This document shows, piece after piece, positions 1 through 6,810 of a DNA stretch of 8,296 nucleotides; the first letter of the stretch is position 1, and the number at the start of each line of letters is the position of its first letter. Position numbers and translations under genes: made by a program. The notes beneath the pieces were generated by a model. It ran no database searches, had not been told where the DNA came from, and saw only the letters and a program-made list of their open reading frames with translations. The DNA comes from Planctomycetes bacterium UBA4800 (GTDB lineage: Bacteria; Planctomycetota; UBA8108; UBA8890; UBA8898): contig DHGK01000063.1 of the NCBI GenBank assembly GCA_002402755.1, positions 1-8,296 on the forward strand, read 5' to 3'.

Positions 1-14
1 CCTCCCGCGCGGGC

Positions 15-1046
15 CTACGGCGCCCGCGCCGCCTGCGCAAGCGCGCGAATATTGTCGGCCGGCGTCCCCGGCGACGTCCCCCCGCCCGCCGAGAGCATCA
101 GGCCGCGCCGGCCCGGATGGCTTTGCAGGCATTCCCGCGCCTTCGCGGCAACGAGCGCCGGATCGCCCTTGGCCAGGACTTCGAGCGGCGGCACGTTGCC
201 CACGAGGCAGAGCGATGGCCCCACAAGTTCGCGCACCTTGGCCATGGGCTGGAGGTGCGTGAAGTTGAAGAGCTGGATGCCGAGGTCGGGCAGGCGCCTG
301 TACGACGCCGGGTTGTTCGTGTCGTTGTGGAACATCTTGACGGCGTCCGGAAACGCATCGAACACCGCCTTGAGATACGGATGCGCGAACTCCTCGTAGT
401 CCTCGGGGGACAGGAAGCCTGCAATGTCGTCCAGAACCAGGATGCCCCGGACGTCGGAGAGGGCTTCCGCCTGCGCCTCGAGCCACGTCCGGACGACCGT
501 CGTCGTGACGGCGAGGAGGGCGTGCGCCGCGGCGGCGTCCAGCTTCACGCCGAGCAGGAAGTTCGTGACGCCCAGCAGGTGGGCCGCGAGCGTGAGCGGC
601 CCGCGCGCCGCCACCATGGGGATCACGTGGCCCGCGTCCCTGACGCGCGGCTCGACGTGCCTGTAGAAGGCGAGGATGAGCGGCATCAAGCCGTCCGTGC
701 GAGGATCGGGCGCCTGGAGGCCGCGCGCGGCATCGAGGTCCGCGAACGCGGGGCGCACGGCCGGCGTCTTGCCGGCGCTGAAGCTCACCCTGCAGCCGAA
801 CGCGCTCGGCTCGGCCGCCATGCCCATCTCGGCCCAGAAGCCCGGAAGAAAGATGACCTCGGGAAACGCGGCCTCGATCGCGAGGTTGCTCCGGAGCCAG
901 GCGTCGGGCAGCGTCATGTAGTCGATCGTGGAGATCCCGAGGTGCCCGGGTATCCACGGGCTGTCGACGATGAGGGCGACGGGCGTCTCCGCGAGTTCCT
1001 CGCCGCGCGCGCAGCGCGCGATAGTGTCCCACTGCGTTCGGTTCAT
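15..1046 (-). CDS. Uroporphyrinogen decarboxylase (URO-D) superfamily protein, divergent, 343 aa
   Basis: The C-terminal half carries the URO-D/MtaA-type barrel signature: VLDDIAGFLSPEDYEEF (about residues 204-220), a Gly-Asn-Val-Pro-Pro strand end (283-287) and LSAGGGTSPGTPADNI (319-333), the usual last beta-alpha unit. The family contains haem-pathway decarboxylases and corrinoid/coenzyme M methyltransferases. Nothing here points to haem synthesis. The place where zinc methyltransferases have His-x-Cys reads His240-Asn-Asp242, and the later Cys position is in a Ser-Ala-Gly-Gly-Gly run, so a thiolate zinc site is probably absent. The open frame extends 52 codons further upstream, but the ATG at 1044-1046 is preferred: it has a GGAG about 5 nt upstream, and the upstream extension would run into the inverted repeat at 1154-1246. 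The protein begins MNRTQWDTIARCARGE, typical of the family. The stop is TAG. It appears monocistronic. Substrate unknown; possibly a one-carbon or demethylation enzyme (inference). Confidence 0.85.
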   Translation of the reverse strand: MNRTQWDTIARCARGEELAETPVALIVDSPWIPGHLGISTIDYMTLPDAWLRSNLAIEAAFPEVIFLPGFWAEMGMAAEPSAFGCRVSFSAGKTPAVRPAFADLDAARGLQAPDPRTDGLMPLILAFYRHVEPRVRDAGHVIPMVAARGPLTLAAHLLGVTNFLLGVKLDAAAAHALLAVTTTVVRTWLEAQAEALSDVRGILVLDDIAGFLSPEDYEEFAHPYLKAVFDAFPDAVKMFHNDTNNPASYRRLPDLGIQLFNFTHLQPMAKVRELVGPSLCLVGNVPPLEVLAKGDPALVAAKARECLQSHPGRRGLMLSAGGGTSPGTPADNIRALAQAARAP

Positions 1047-1153
1047 GGGTGCTCCGCCTGCGGATTGTACTCCGGCGGCAGGCGCGGGGCAATCGCGCGC
1101 GGACCGCAGGCACGAATCGGGCTCGGGACACGACACGAGGAAGGAAGGACGAT

Positions 1154-1246
1154 GCCACGAAGACTCGAAGACACCAAACATCAGCGGTACACCACCACGC
1201 ACCTAGGACGCACCGAAAGCCCTTCGTGCCTTGGTGTCTTCGTGGC
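1154..1246. repeat. Imperfect inverted repeat resembling a dispersed 'CCACGAAGACACCAAG' repeat
   Basis: GCCACGAAGAC at 1154-1164 is the exact reverse complement of 1236-1246 (11 bp). CGAAGACACCAA at 1166-1177 is the exact reverse complement of 1231-1242 (12 bp). The two registers compete because the left arm duplicates CGAAGAC (1158-1164 and 1166-1172). The right arm, read on the minus strand, is the clean form: GCCACGAAGACACCAAGG followed by CACGAAG. As I recall, strings of this type recur between genes in several environmental bacterial phyla; I could not check that here. The position between two genes fits a non-coding repeat or a long-loop hairpin in the esterase 3' region. Confidence 0.6.
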
Positions 1247-1271
1247 TATTTCGTCTTCCATACGCGCGGCT

Positions 1272-1300
1272 GCCCGCCGCGTCCCCCGACGACGGCGGGC
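1272..1300 (-). terminator. G+C-rich hairpin behind the esterase gene, possible transcript end
   Basis: GCCCGCCG at 1272-1279 pairs perfectly with CGGCGGGC at 1293-1300 across a 13-nt loop. It lies about 70 nt past the esterase stop codon on the minus strand. There is no T-run after it, so it is not a canonical intrinsic terminator. It could be a 3'-end stabiliser, or simply a chance stem in G+C-rich DNA. Confidence 0.3.
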
Positions 1301-1368
1301 CTGACCGTACGCCGAACGCAGCGCGCCTTGTGCGGCTCGGTGCCGAGGACCTGGTTCCCGCAGACGCG

Positions 1369-2682
1369 CTACGAGCGCTTCCCGAGATGCCTGTCCGCGA
1401 ACTCCAGGTACCGCTCCCAGTCGTACGCCGTGACGTCGTGGCCGCCCCTTCGAATGTGGTACCCGATCGCCCCCTGGACGGGCGTGTCGAGCGCCGGCAT
1501 ATCCCCGCTCGGCAGGCCTTCGGTGCCGAGCAGGCGGTAGACGGGATCGGCGCCCTTCGCGGCGAGAAACTCGCCCCGCGGGTCGGCCCACTGGTCCTTC
1601 TCGGCGCTCGCCACGTAGACGGGACGCGGCGCGATCAGCGCGATGAGCTGGTGCTGATCGACCGGACAGAGCGCCTCGCGGTTGTTGTACTTCGTGAAGT
1701 TCGCGCAGAACCAGTGCGGGAAGGCGGTGTTGATGCGGGCAACGGTTTCGCCGAACGCCCGGCGGCTGAGCGCCGCGCCGCCGCACCCCGAGTCGTTCGA
1801 GATCACGAGCGCGAAGCGTCCGTCCTGGGCGCCGGCCCAGAGTGCCGTCTTGCCGAGGCGCGAGTGCCCGAGCACCGCGACCCGGGCCCCGTCGATGTCC
1901 TTGTCGGTCAGAAGATAATCGAGCGCCCGGCTCAGGCCCCACGCCCAGGCGCCGATCGAGCCCCACTCGTCGGGCGCGGGCCGCGTCTGCCCCTCCCGGT
2001 AGAAGAGCGGGTGGACGCCGTTCTTGAAGCCATCGTCGAAGTCGGGGTCGACATCGCCGTAGTACACCGTGGCCACGCCGTAGCCGCGGCTCAGGATCAT
2101 CTCGACCGGCCAGCGCGACGCCGCCGCGCCGCGCGATGCCTCGACCGCGGTCGCTGCGGCGGAACCTTCGCCCCTTTTCCACACGGTTGCGAGCTTGATC
2201 CCCGGGTCGGCGTGCACGGTATGGTTGCCGCCGAAGTTCATGCCCAGAAACACCGGGACAGGCTTCGCCGCGGCGTTCGGAAGGTAGACGAGCACGTCCA
2301 TGCCCGGACCCTCCTCGCCGGCGGTGAAGCGCACGCGCACCTGCCTGCGCGTCGCGACGCCGCCCAGCGCGCGCACATCGTCATCGAAGGCCTGAAACGT
2401 CATCGCGGCCGGCCGGCCGGCCGGCGTCTTCCCGTAGACGTGCGTCTCGAAGAGCTTGAGGATCTCGGGCCGCCTGACGGCACGCCACTCCTCGGCGCTC
2501 GCCACGACCTTCCCGCTCTCCGTCTTCAGCAGATCGGGCAGCGTGTAGGCGGGCACCTTGCTCTCGTCGTAGTTGACGGGAGACGCCTCCTGCGCGCACG
2601 GCGCGAGGGTGCACAGCGCGACGAGCATGCCGCATACCACCGCCCTGAAAAATCCGCGCCGTACCGTGATCCTGCCTGCCAT
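1369..2682 (-). CDS. Secreted CE15-type glucuronoyl (4-O-methyl-glucuronoyl methyl) esterase, 437 aa
   Basis: This is an alpha/beta hydrolase of the carbohydrate esterase 15 type, whose characterised members cleave ester bonds between glucuronoyl groups of xylan and lignin alcohols. The nucleophile elbow is Gly272-His-Ser274-Arg-Leu-Gly-Lys278, matching the family's G-x-S-R-x-G-K motif. The catalytic His is probably His415 in GGHD. The acid is not settled; Glu361, Asp363 and Asp367 in SAEKDQWADP are candidates. SNDSGCGGAALSRR (295-308) is also typical of bacterial CE15. The N-terminus has RR followed by a hydrophobic run (residues 11-27) and an APCA-QE junction, so it looks like a Sec signal peptide cleaved near residue 30. 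The ATG at 2680-2682 has a strong GGAGGA about 7 nt upstream; a longer frame exists but reads through hepT. It lies 32 nt after hepT on the same strand, so co-transcription is possible. The native substrate is inferred. Confidence 0.88.
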   Translation of the reverse strand: MAGRITVRRGFFRAVVCGMLVALCTLAPCAQEASPVNYDESKVPAYTLPDLLKTESGKVVASAEEWRAVRRPEILKLFETHVYGKTPAGRPAAMTFQAFDDDVRALGGVATRRQVRVRFTAGEEGPGMDVLVYLPNAAAKPVPVFLGMNFGGNHTVHADPGIKLATVWKRGEGSAAATAVEASRGAAASRWPVEMILSRGYGVATVYYGDVDPDFDDGFKNGVHPLFYREGQTRPAPDEWGSIGAWAWGLSRALDYLLTDKDIDGARVAVLGHSRLGKTALWAGAQDGRFALVISNDSGCGGAALSRRAFGETVARINTAFPHWFCANFTKYNNREALCPVDQHQLIALIAPRPVYVASAEKDQWADPRGEFLAAKGADPVYRLLGTEGLPSGDMPALDTPVQGAIGYHIRRGGHDVTAYDWERYLEFADRHLGKRS

Positions 2683-2694
2683 GGTTCTCTCCTC

Positions 2695-2714
2695 CGCCCG
2701 CATGCGCGCGGGCG
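2695..2714 (-). promoter_or_regulatory. 7-bp G+C hairpin in the hepT-esterase gap
   Basis: CGCCCGC at 2695-2701 and GCGGGCG at 2708-2714 form a perfect 7-bp stem with a 6-nt loop. The stem begins directly after the hepT stop codon and ends just before the GGAGGA ribosome-binding site of the esterase gene. There is no T-run. It could partly stop transcription, protect the upstream mRNA end or affect esterase translation. A chance stem is also possible at this G+C content. Confidence 0.35.
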
Positions 2715-3134
2715 TCAGTGCCACGCGTGTCCCATGACGGCGGCACGAAACCGTTCCATGTCGCCGAGCGAGTCCTGGAGGTACGCGTGCACGCGCTCGT
2801 CGTCGATGTCCCAGTAGAGGTGGATGAGACGGTTGCGGAAGCGCGCCATGCCCCGGAGCGGCTCCTCCAGACCGGCGGGAATGATCCCGCGCTCGGCGAG
2901 CACGGTAAACCCTTCGGCGTTGTCCTTCGGAAACCGGAAGTTCTCCGAGGCAATGATGTGATTCGCGATATCGATGCAGCATTCGATGCCGACGACGAAG
3001 TGGTACTTCGCGCTGCCGATCTTGTGGACATCGGCGAGGAACTCGGTCTTGGCGATCGCCGCCAGGCCCTCGAGCACCGCGATGAACCCCCCGAGGTTGG
3101 CGAGCATCTGATCCAGCTTGGGCTTGTCCACCAT
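2715..3134 (-). CDS. hepT: HepT-like HEPN-domain RNase toxin (DUF86), 139 aa
   Basis: This is a small all-helical HEPN/DUF86 protein. The diagnostic R-x4-H-x-Y motif is exact: Arg100, His105 and Tyr107 in RNRLIHLY. In characterised HepT proteins Arg and His form the ribonuclease site, and the Tyr is the residue modified with AMP by the partner MntA. KYHFVVGIECCIDIANHII (43-61) is the usual second conserved helix. The length is normal for the family and the gene looks intact. Its ATG (3132-3134) shares one base with the stop codon of mntA (TGATG), so the two are probably translationally coupled. The expected role is RNA cleavage in the cytoplasm, held off by MntA. Function is inferred from family and context; the RNA target cannot be told from sequence. 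Confidence 0.9.
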   Translation of the reverse strand: MVDKPKLDQMLANLGGFIAVLEGLAAIAKTEFLADVHKIGSAKYHFVVGIECCIDIANHIIASENFRFPKDNAEGFTVLAERGIIPAGLEEPLRGMARFRNRLIHLYWDIDDERVHAYLQDSLGDMERFRAAVMGHAWH

Positions 3135-3565
3135 CAGTGCGTTCTCCTGCCGGCGCCGCTGCGAAGCCTCAGCTCGTGCATGTGGCGGAACGCATCCTTG
3201 TAGTCATGGTAGCGCGCCAGGAGATCGCGCTCCAGCCCCACGCGCCGGACGTCGTCTCCCGAGAACAGCCGCACGCCTTCCTCGACGGCGCGGCCGCGCG
3301 CCTCCAGCGGCGCATCGCTCAGATCGCGCAGGTCGACCTCCACGCCCGCGGCCTGCGACAGCACGTCCGCAAGGCGCATCTCCTCGCGAAACGGCAGCGG
3401 GTCCGGCGCCGCCGACAGCTCGCGGAAGTAGCCCACATCGCAGTCGCTGTCCGGCCGCGGGCGGCCCGTGATGCGGCTGCCGAACGCGTAGGCGGCCAGA
3501 ACGCCCGTGCCCTCGAACACGGCCGCGGCCCGCCTGAGCTTCTCGATCAACTGCGTGTCCGCCAT
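3134..3565 (-). CDS. mntA: MntA-like minimal nucleotidyltransferase antitoxin, 143 aa
   Basis: This is a minimal nucleotidyltransferase of the polymerase-beta fold. The GS-x10-D-x-D motif is exact: Gly29-Ser30, Asp41 and Asp43 in FGSRITGRPRPDSDCD. The third acidic residue is probably Asp78 in VEVDLRDL. All residues for metal and nucleotide binding are therefore present. In studied MntA/HepT pairs this protein transfers AMP to the HepT tyrosine and so silences the toxin. The antitoxin is encoded first and overlaps hepT by one base, the usual arrangement. The ATG at 3563-3565 has no good Shine-Dalgarno sequence upstream, so initiation may be weak or near-leaderless. The C-terminal tail (about 110-143) is Arg-rich. 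An uncharacterised nucleotidyltransferase with another target is less likely given the partner. Confidence 0.9.
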   Translation of the reverse strand: MADTQLIEKLRRAAAVFEGTGVLAAYAFGSRITGRPRPDSDCDVGYFRELSAAPDPLPFREEMRLADVLSQAAGVEVDLRDLSDAPLEARGRAVEEGVRLFSGDDVRRVGLERDLLARYHDYKDAFRHMHELRLRSGAGRRTH

Positions 3566-3699
3566 GCCGGCCTACGTTAGCAGCGGCGCCCGCCGAAAGC
3601 AAGGCAGCCGATCCGGCGCGGCCGCGTCTTGAGATCGCCGGGAGCGCAGCTTAGACTTGAGTCGACGCTCGGCGAGACTCCCGGGACGCAGCCCCTGTA
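3566..3699. other. Divergent intergenic region between mntA and the FHA-M64 gene
   Basis: This 134-nt spacer must hold promoters for the leftward toxin-antitoxin cluster and the rightward FHA-M64 gene. The rightward promoter candidate is listed separately. For the leftward side I see only a poor -35/-10 pair. A 5-bp dyad (GAGTC 3659-3663, GACTC 3676-3680) lies just after the rightward -10 but is too short to call an operator. Confidence 0.6.
3629..3657 (+). promoter_or_regulatory. Sigma70-like promoter candidate for the FHA-M64 gene
   Basis: TTGAGA at 3629-3634 matches the -35 consensus at 5 of 6 positions. A 17-nt spacer leads to TAGACT at 3652-3657, which matches the -10 consensus at 4 of 6 positions. 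This would give a leader of about 35 nt before the ATG at 3700. It is the only good pair I found in the divergent spacer, but no experimental support exists and the host sigma factor preference is unknown. Confidence 0.4.
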
Positions 3700-6600
3700 A
3701 TGGACACGAAGAACGTTTCTCGCACGCCGGTACCGTTCCTCCTCCGCGTCAGCGAGGAGGGCGTCGAGCGGCTCGTCGCCTACACGGGCCAGGACCCGTT
3801 CTGGATCGGACGGGCCGACGAATGCCAGGTCGTGTTGAAGGACGTCCGGGCCTCGCGCCACCACGCGCAGATCGTCCGCGATGCCCGGGACGTGTCCGTC
3901 ATCGACAAGGGCTCGACCAACGGCACGCGCCTCAACGGCGCGCGCATCGAGCGCGCGGTCCTCGGTATCGGCGACACCATCGAGATCGGCGATGCGCGCA
4001 TCGTGGCAAGCCTCCCCGCGGAGGCGCCGGCGCCGCCTCCGGCGCATCGCGAGGCGGCTGCCGCGCCGGCGCCGTCCGCTCGGCGCGCGGCGCCGCCTGC
4101 CCGACATCGCCGTAAGTCGAGACTTCGGATTGCGCTCGCGGCATCCGCCTGCGCCGCGCTGCTCGCGGCCGCGGCGTGGTTTGCATGGACCTCGGCGCCC
4201 GCCCTGCGCGCGAAGCTCGCCGCCCTGACGCGGCAGGAGCCGGCGGCGCCGGCGCCCGCGGCCCCCGAACCCGCCGCCGCGACCCCCGAGGCGCCCCAGC
4301 CTCCTCCCCTCGCGGGCGAGGCGGCGCCGCGCCCGGCCGAGGATCTCGCGCCCGGCCCGGCGCCGGCGCCCGTCGAGCTCGAGGAAGCGCTGCGCACTGC
4401 GCGCGCCGAGGGCAGCCGGGAGGCGTTGCGCGAGGTCCGGGAACGCGCCGAGTCGCAGCTCGCGACGCTTCGGAACGAGCAGCGGTTCGGCGAGGCCGCC
4501 GCAATCGCGCGCTTTCTCTCGCGCGCGGTGCCCGACGCGGATGCGGCGCAGGCCTGGGAAGCCCGGGCCGCCGCCCTGGAAAAGGAGGCCGACCTCGCCC
4601 TCGATGCGCTACGCGCGTCCCTGAGCGATCTCACCGCCGCCGGCAAGCGCGGCGAGGCGCTCGCGGTGCTGCTCGCGACCCGCGGCCGGTACGGCGGGCT
4701 CGCGGCGTTCGAGGACCTCCTGCCTTCGTACCTCGATGCCGCGCTCGCGCCGGCCCCGGCGCCCGCCGGCGGCGAATCGATCGCGACGGGCGGCATCATC
4801 GCGCTGGAGGACCGCGCCGCCGCGGCCTCCGAGGCCTGCGCCTTCCGCGAGCTTGTCAACACGCGCTACCTGCTCCTCGCGCGGGATCCGCGACCCGAGC
4901 GCCGGGAGGAACGCCTGGCCGCCGTCGTGCGCGCGCTGTACCTCGAGCAGATGTACGACCAATGGAAGAGCGCGCTGGCCAAGGACCCCGTCGAGATCAG
5001 CCTCTCGGAAGTCTATCCCGGCCGCATCCGCGCCGTCGAGGGCGACAAGGTCCTGTACGAGCTCGACATCGAGAACCGCAAGGCCGCGCTGCGCGACGCG
5101 AAGCCCTGGCGCGCGATCCCGCCGCCCAGGAAGTTCGCGATCTTCAAGGCCGCGCAGCTCGCGCACGGCGGCATGGCGGGCCTCGTCTTCTTCGGCCTGG
5201 AGACCGGCAACGAGGACGCGGCGATCGAGGTGCTCGCGAATCTCCACCAGTGGGAGAAATCGCGCGACCTCGCCGACGCGGTCTTTTCGCTCCACACGGG
5301 GCAGCCGGTGCCGGCCGGCGGCTTCGTCGTCTTCGAGGGCCGGCTCGTCACGCCCGACCGGAAGGCGGCGCTCCTTGCCGAGCGGCAGCAGCGCGATGCC
5401 GACGCCGCCGCGCTCGCCGCGGAGTTGCGCGCGGCCGGCAAGTCCGCGGTTCTCGGCAAGGCCATCGATGCGGCGCTCGGGCTCAGGCGGCAGGGGTCCT
5501 TCGCCAACGCGCACATGATCCTCACGACCGTGGCCGGCCGGTTTCCGCAGACGCCGGAGGGCGCCCGGGCTCGCGAGCTCATCGACGACCCGCTTCTCGC
5601 CGTGCGGCCGCTCGGCGCCGCAGGAGACGCGCGCAACCGTCTCGCGCTCCATTATCTCGCCGAGGGGTACCCTCTCAAGGACGATGCGCAGGAGGCCTTC
5701 CTCGCCCTGGCGCGCGGCATGCACGCGCTGCTGCTCACGACCGAGCCTTTTCGCGAGTACCAGTCGTACCTCTCGGCCGACGCGATCCATCTTGCGTCCA
5801 AGGACCAGGGCGTCGACCGAGTTCCCGGCGACGTCGTCCGGGACACGGTCCTCGGCGGCAAGATCGAGTGGGACGTCTTCACGGCCGACGCGGGCAAGGC
5901 CCGCGCCATCTGCGCGCGCGCGGACGGGCCGGCGGCCGGCTCGCTCGCCGTCATCATCGGAAACGACATCGCGGGCGTCGCCACGGGCGGCGGCGGCATG
6001 GCGGCGATTCCCAAGACGTTCGCGAGCGCGCTCGCGCACGAACTCGGCCACGCGCTCGGAGGCCTGCGCGACGAGTACGACACGACCCCGGGCACGAATC
6101 CCCAGCGCGGCGAGCCCAGAAAGCGCGAGAAGAACGTGCCCGTCCGGCCCCTGCCGCCGAATCTCATGGCGGGATCCGACCGCGACGAGGTCCTGGCGCG
6201 GGCGTCGTGGCGGGCCTGGATCGATGCCGGGCAGGCCCGCTGGTGGAACGGCGCCGGCGTGGGCGCGTTCGAGGGCGGCGACCACACGCCGTTCAACGTG
6301 TGGCGGCCGCAGGCGCAGTGCATGATGCGCACCTCGGGAGCCCACTTCTGCGTGGTGTGCATGGAGGCGATGGTGAAGAGCCTGTACCGCATCGTGCGGC
6401 CGATCGATGCCGTCGATCCCGAGGGACGCGAGATCGCGCTCGGCAAGGGCGACACCAGGCTCTTCAAGGTGTATCCGATGAAGCCGCGCAGCCGTTTTCT
6501 CGACACGGCCTGGTCGCTCGTCCGCCTCCCCGCTCCCCGCGGGGACGGCCCGACCGCGGTCAAGGAGGAACCGACCCCCGTGCGCGTTCCTCCGCACGGC

Positions 6601-6810
6601 CGCCTCTTCGAGCCCGACGGCCGCGTGCTTGAGGCCCTCCGCCTGAACGCCGCGGACCTCGAACCGGGCCTCTACCGCCTCGCCGTCACCGTCCGCGACT
6701 CGACTCCCTGGGTCCTCGCCGACGAGGAGAACCTCCTCAGCCAGACCCGCGACTGGACGATCACGATCGCCGATCGGGCGGCGGCGGGGGCGGGGGCCGG
6801 GGCGCGCTGA
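3700..6810 (+). CDS. FHA domain - transmembrane - M64-type zinc metallopeptidase fusion, 1036 aa
   Basis: Residues about 20-102 are an FHA phosphothreonine-binding domain with its key residues: Gly37-Arg38, Ser52-Arg53-His54 and Asn74-Gly75 in GSTNGTRLNG. A basic patch (RHRRKSR, 135-141) precedes one hydrophobic helix (about 143-164), predicting FHA inside and the rest outside. An Ala/Pro linker runs to about 225, then a charged helical region (226-350) and a middle part (351-640) I cannot assign. Residues about 640-900 match peptidase family M64 (IgA peptidase type): GYPLKDDAQEAF, EPFREYQSYL, then the zinc motif His780-Glu781-Leu-Gly-His784 with Asp791-Glu792-Tyr793, and Cys874, Cys884 and Cys887 near the end of the domain. 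A beta-rich tail (900-1026) follows. No strong Shine-Dalgarno precedes the ATG; it is the first Met and the FHA domain starts soon after. It stands alone on its strand. Physiological substrate and FHA partner are unknown. Confidence 0.88.
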   Translation: MDTKNVSRTPVPFLLRVSEEGVERLVAYTGQDPFWIGRADECQVVLKDVRASRHHAQIVRDARDVSVIDKGSTNGTRLNGARIERAVLGIGDTIEIGDARIVASLPAEAPAPPPAHREAAAAPAPSARRAAPPARHRRKSRLRIALAASACAALLAAAAWFAWTSAPALRAKLAALTRQEPAAPAPAAPEPAAATPEAPQPPPLAGEAAPRPAEDLAPGPAPAPVELEEALRTARAEGSREALREVRERAESQLATLRNEQRFGEAAAIARFLSRAVPDADAAQAWEARAAALEKEADLALDALRASLSDLTAAGKRGEALAVLLATRGRYGGLAAFEDLLPSYLDAALAPAPAPAGGESIATGGIIALEDRAAAASEACAFRELVNTRYLLLARDPRPERREERLAAVVRALYLEQMYDQWKSALAKDPVEISLSEVYPGRIRAVEGDKVLYELDIENRKAALRDAKPWRAIPPPRKFAIFKAAQLAHGGMAGLVFFGLETGNEDAAIEVLANLHQWEKSRDLADAVFSLHTGQPVPAGGFVVFEGRLVTPDRKAALLAERQQRDADAAALAAELRAAGKSAVLGKAIDAALGLRRQGSFANAHMILTTVAGRFPQTPEGARARELIDDPLLAVRPLGAAGDARNRLALHYLAEGYPLKDDAQEAFLALARGMHALLLTTEPFREYQSYLSADAIHLASKDQGVDRVPGDVVRDTVLGGKIEWDVFTADAGKARAICARADGPAAGSLAVIIGNDIAGVATGGGGMAAIPKTFASALAHELGHALGGLRDEYDTTPGTNPQRGEPRKREKNVPVRPLPPNLMAGSDRDEVLARASWRAWIDAGQARWWNGAGVGAFEGGDHTPFNVWRPQAQCMMRTSGAHFCVVCMEAMVKSLYRIVRPIDAVDPEGREIALGKGDTRLFKVYPMKPRSRFLDTAWSLVRLPAPRGDGPTAVKEEPTPVRVPPHGRLFEPDGRVLEALRLNAADLEPGLYRLAVTVRDSTPWVLADEENLLSQTRDWTITIADRAAAGAGAGAR

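Larger units (their letters stand above)
1047..1368. other. Gene-free spacer between the URO-D-like gene and the esterase gene
   Basis: This 322-nt stretch lies upstream of the URO-D-like gene and downstream of the CE15 esterase, both on the minus strand. It holds the URO-D ribosome-binding site next to its left end, an imperfect inverted repeat (1154-1246) and a G+C-rich hairpin (1272-1300). A short plus-strand frame opens at the ATG at 1152 behind a purine-rich AGGAAGGAAGG, but its product is a low-complexity Arg/Thr peptide that simply translates the repeat, so I do not call it a gene. I see no clear -35/-10 pair for the URO-D gene. Confidence 0.6.

Noticed and set aside
1047..1202. 52-codon upstream extension of the URO-D-like gene
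   Set aside because: The extension has no family similarity, ends in the repeat region, and a better start with GGAG exists at 1044-1046.
1152..1304. Short plus-strand frame starting MPRRLEDTKHQRY behind AGGAAGGAAGG
   Set aside because: It translates the inverted repeat and the following hairpin, so it is most likely a repeat artefact despite the purine-rich upstream sequence.
2405..2426. Alternating GGCC run inside the esterase gene
   Set aside because: It is in frame, encodes a normal-looking TPAGRPAAM stretch of the protein, and needs no other explanation than G+C-rich codon use.
1231..2817. Plus-strand open frame opposite the CE15 esterase
   Set aside because: The product is Arg/Ala/His-rich with no motif, while the opposite strand encodes a complete CE15-type protein with catalytic motifs and signal peptide.
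3574..3602. Possible leftward promoter for mntA (TTGCTT, 17 nt, TAACGT on the minus strand)
   Set aside because: Each hexamer matches the consensus at only about 3 of 6 positions and the leader would be about 10 nt. Too weak to list as a feature.
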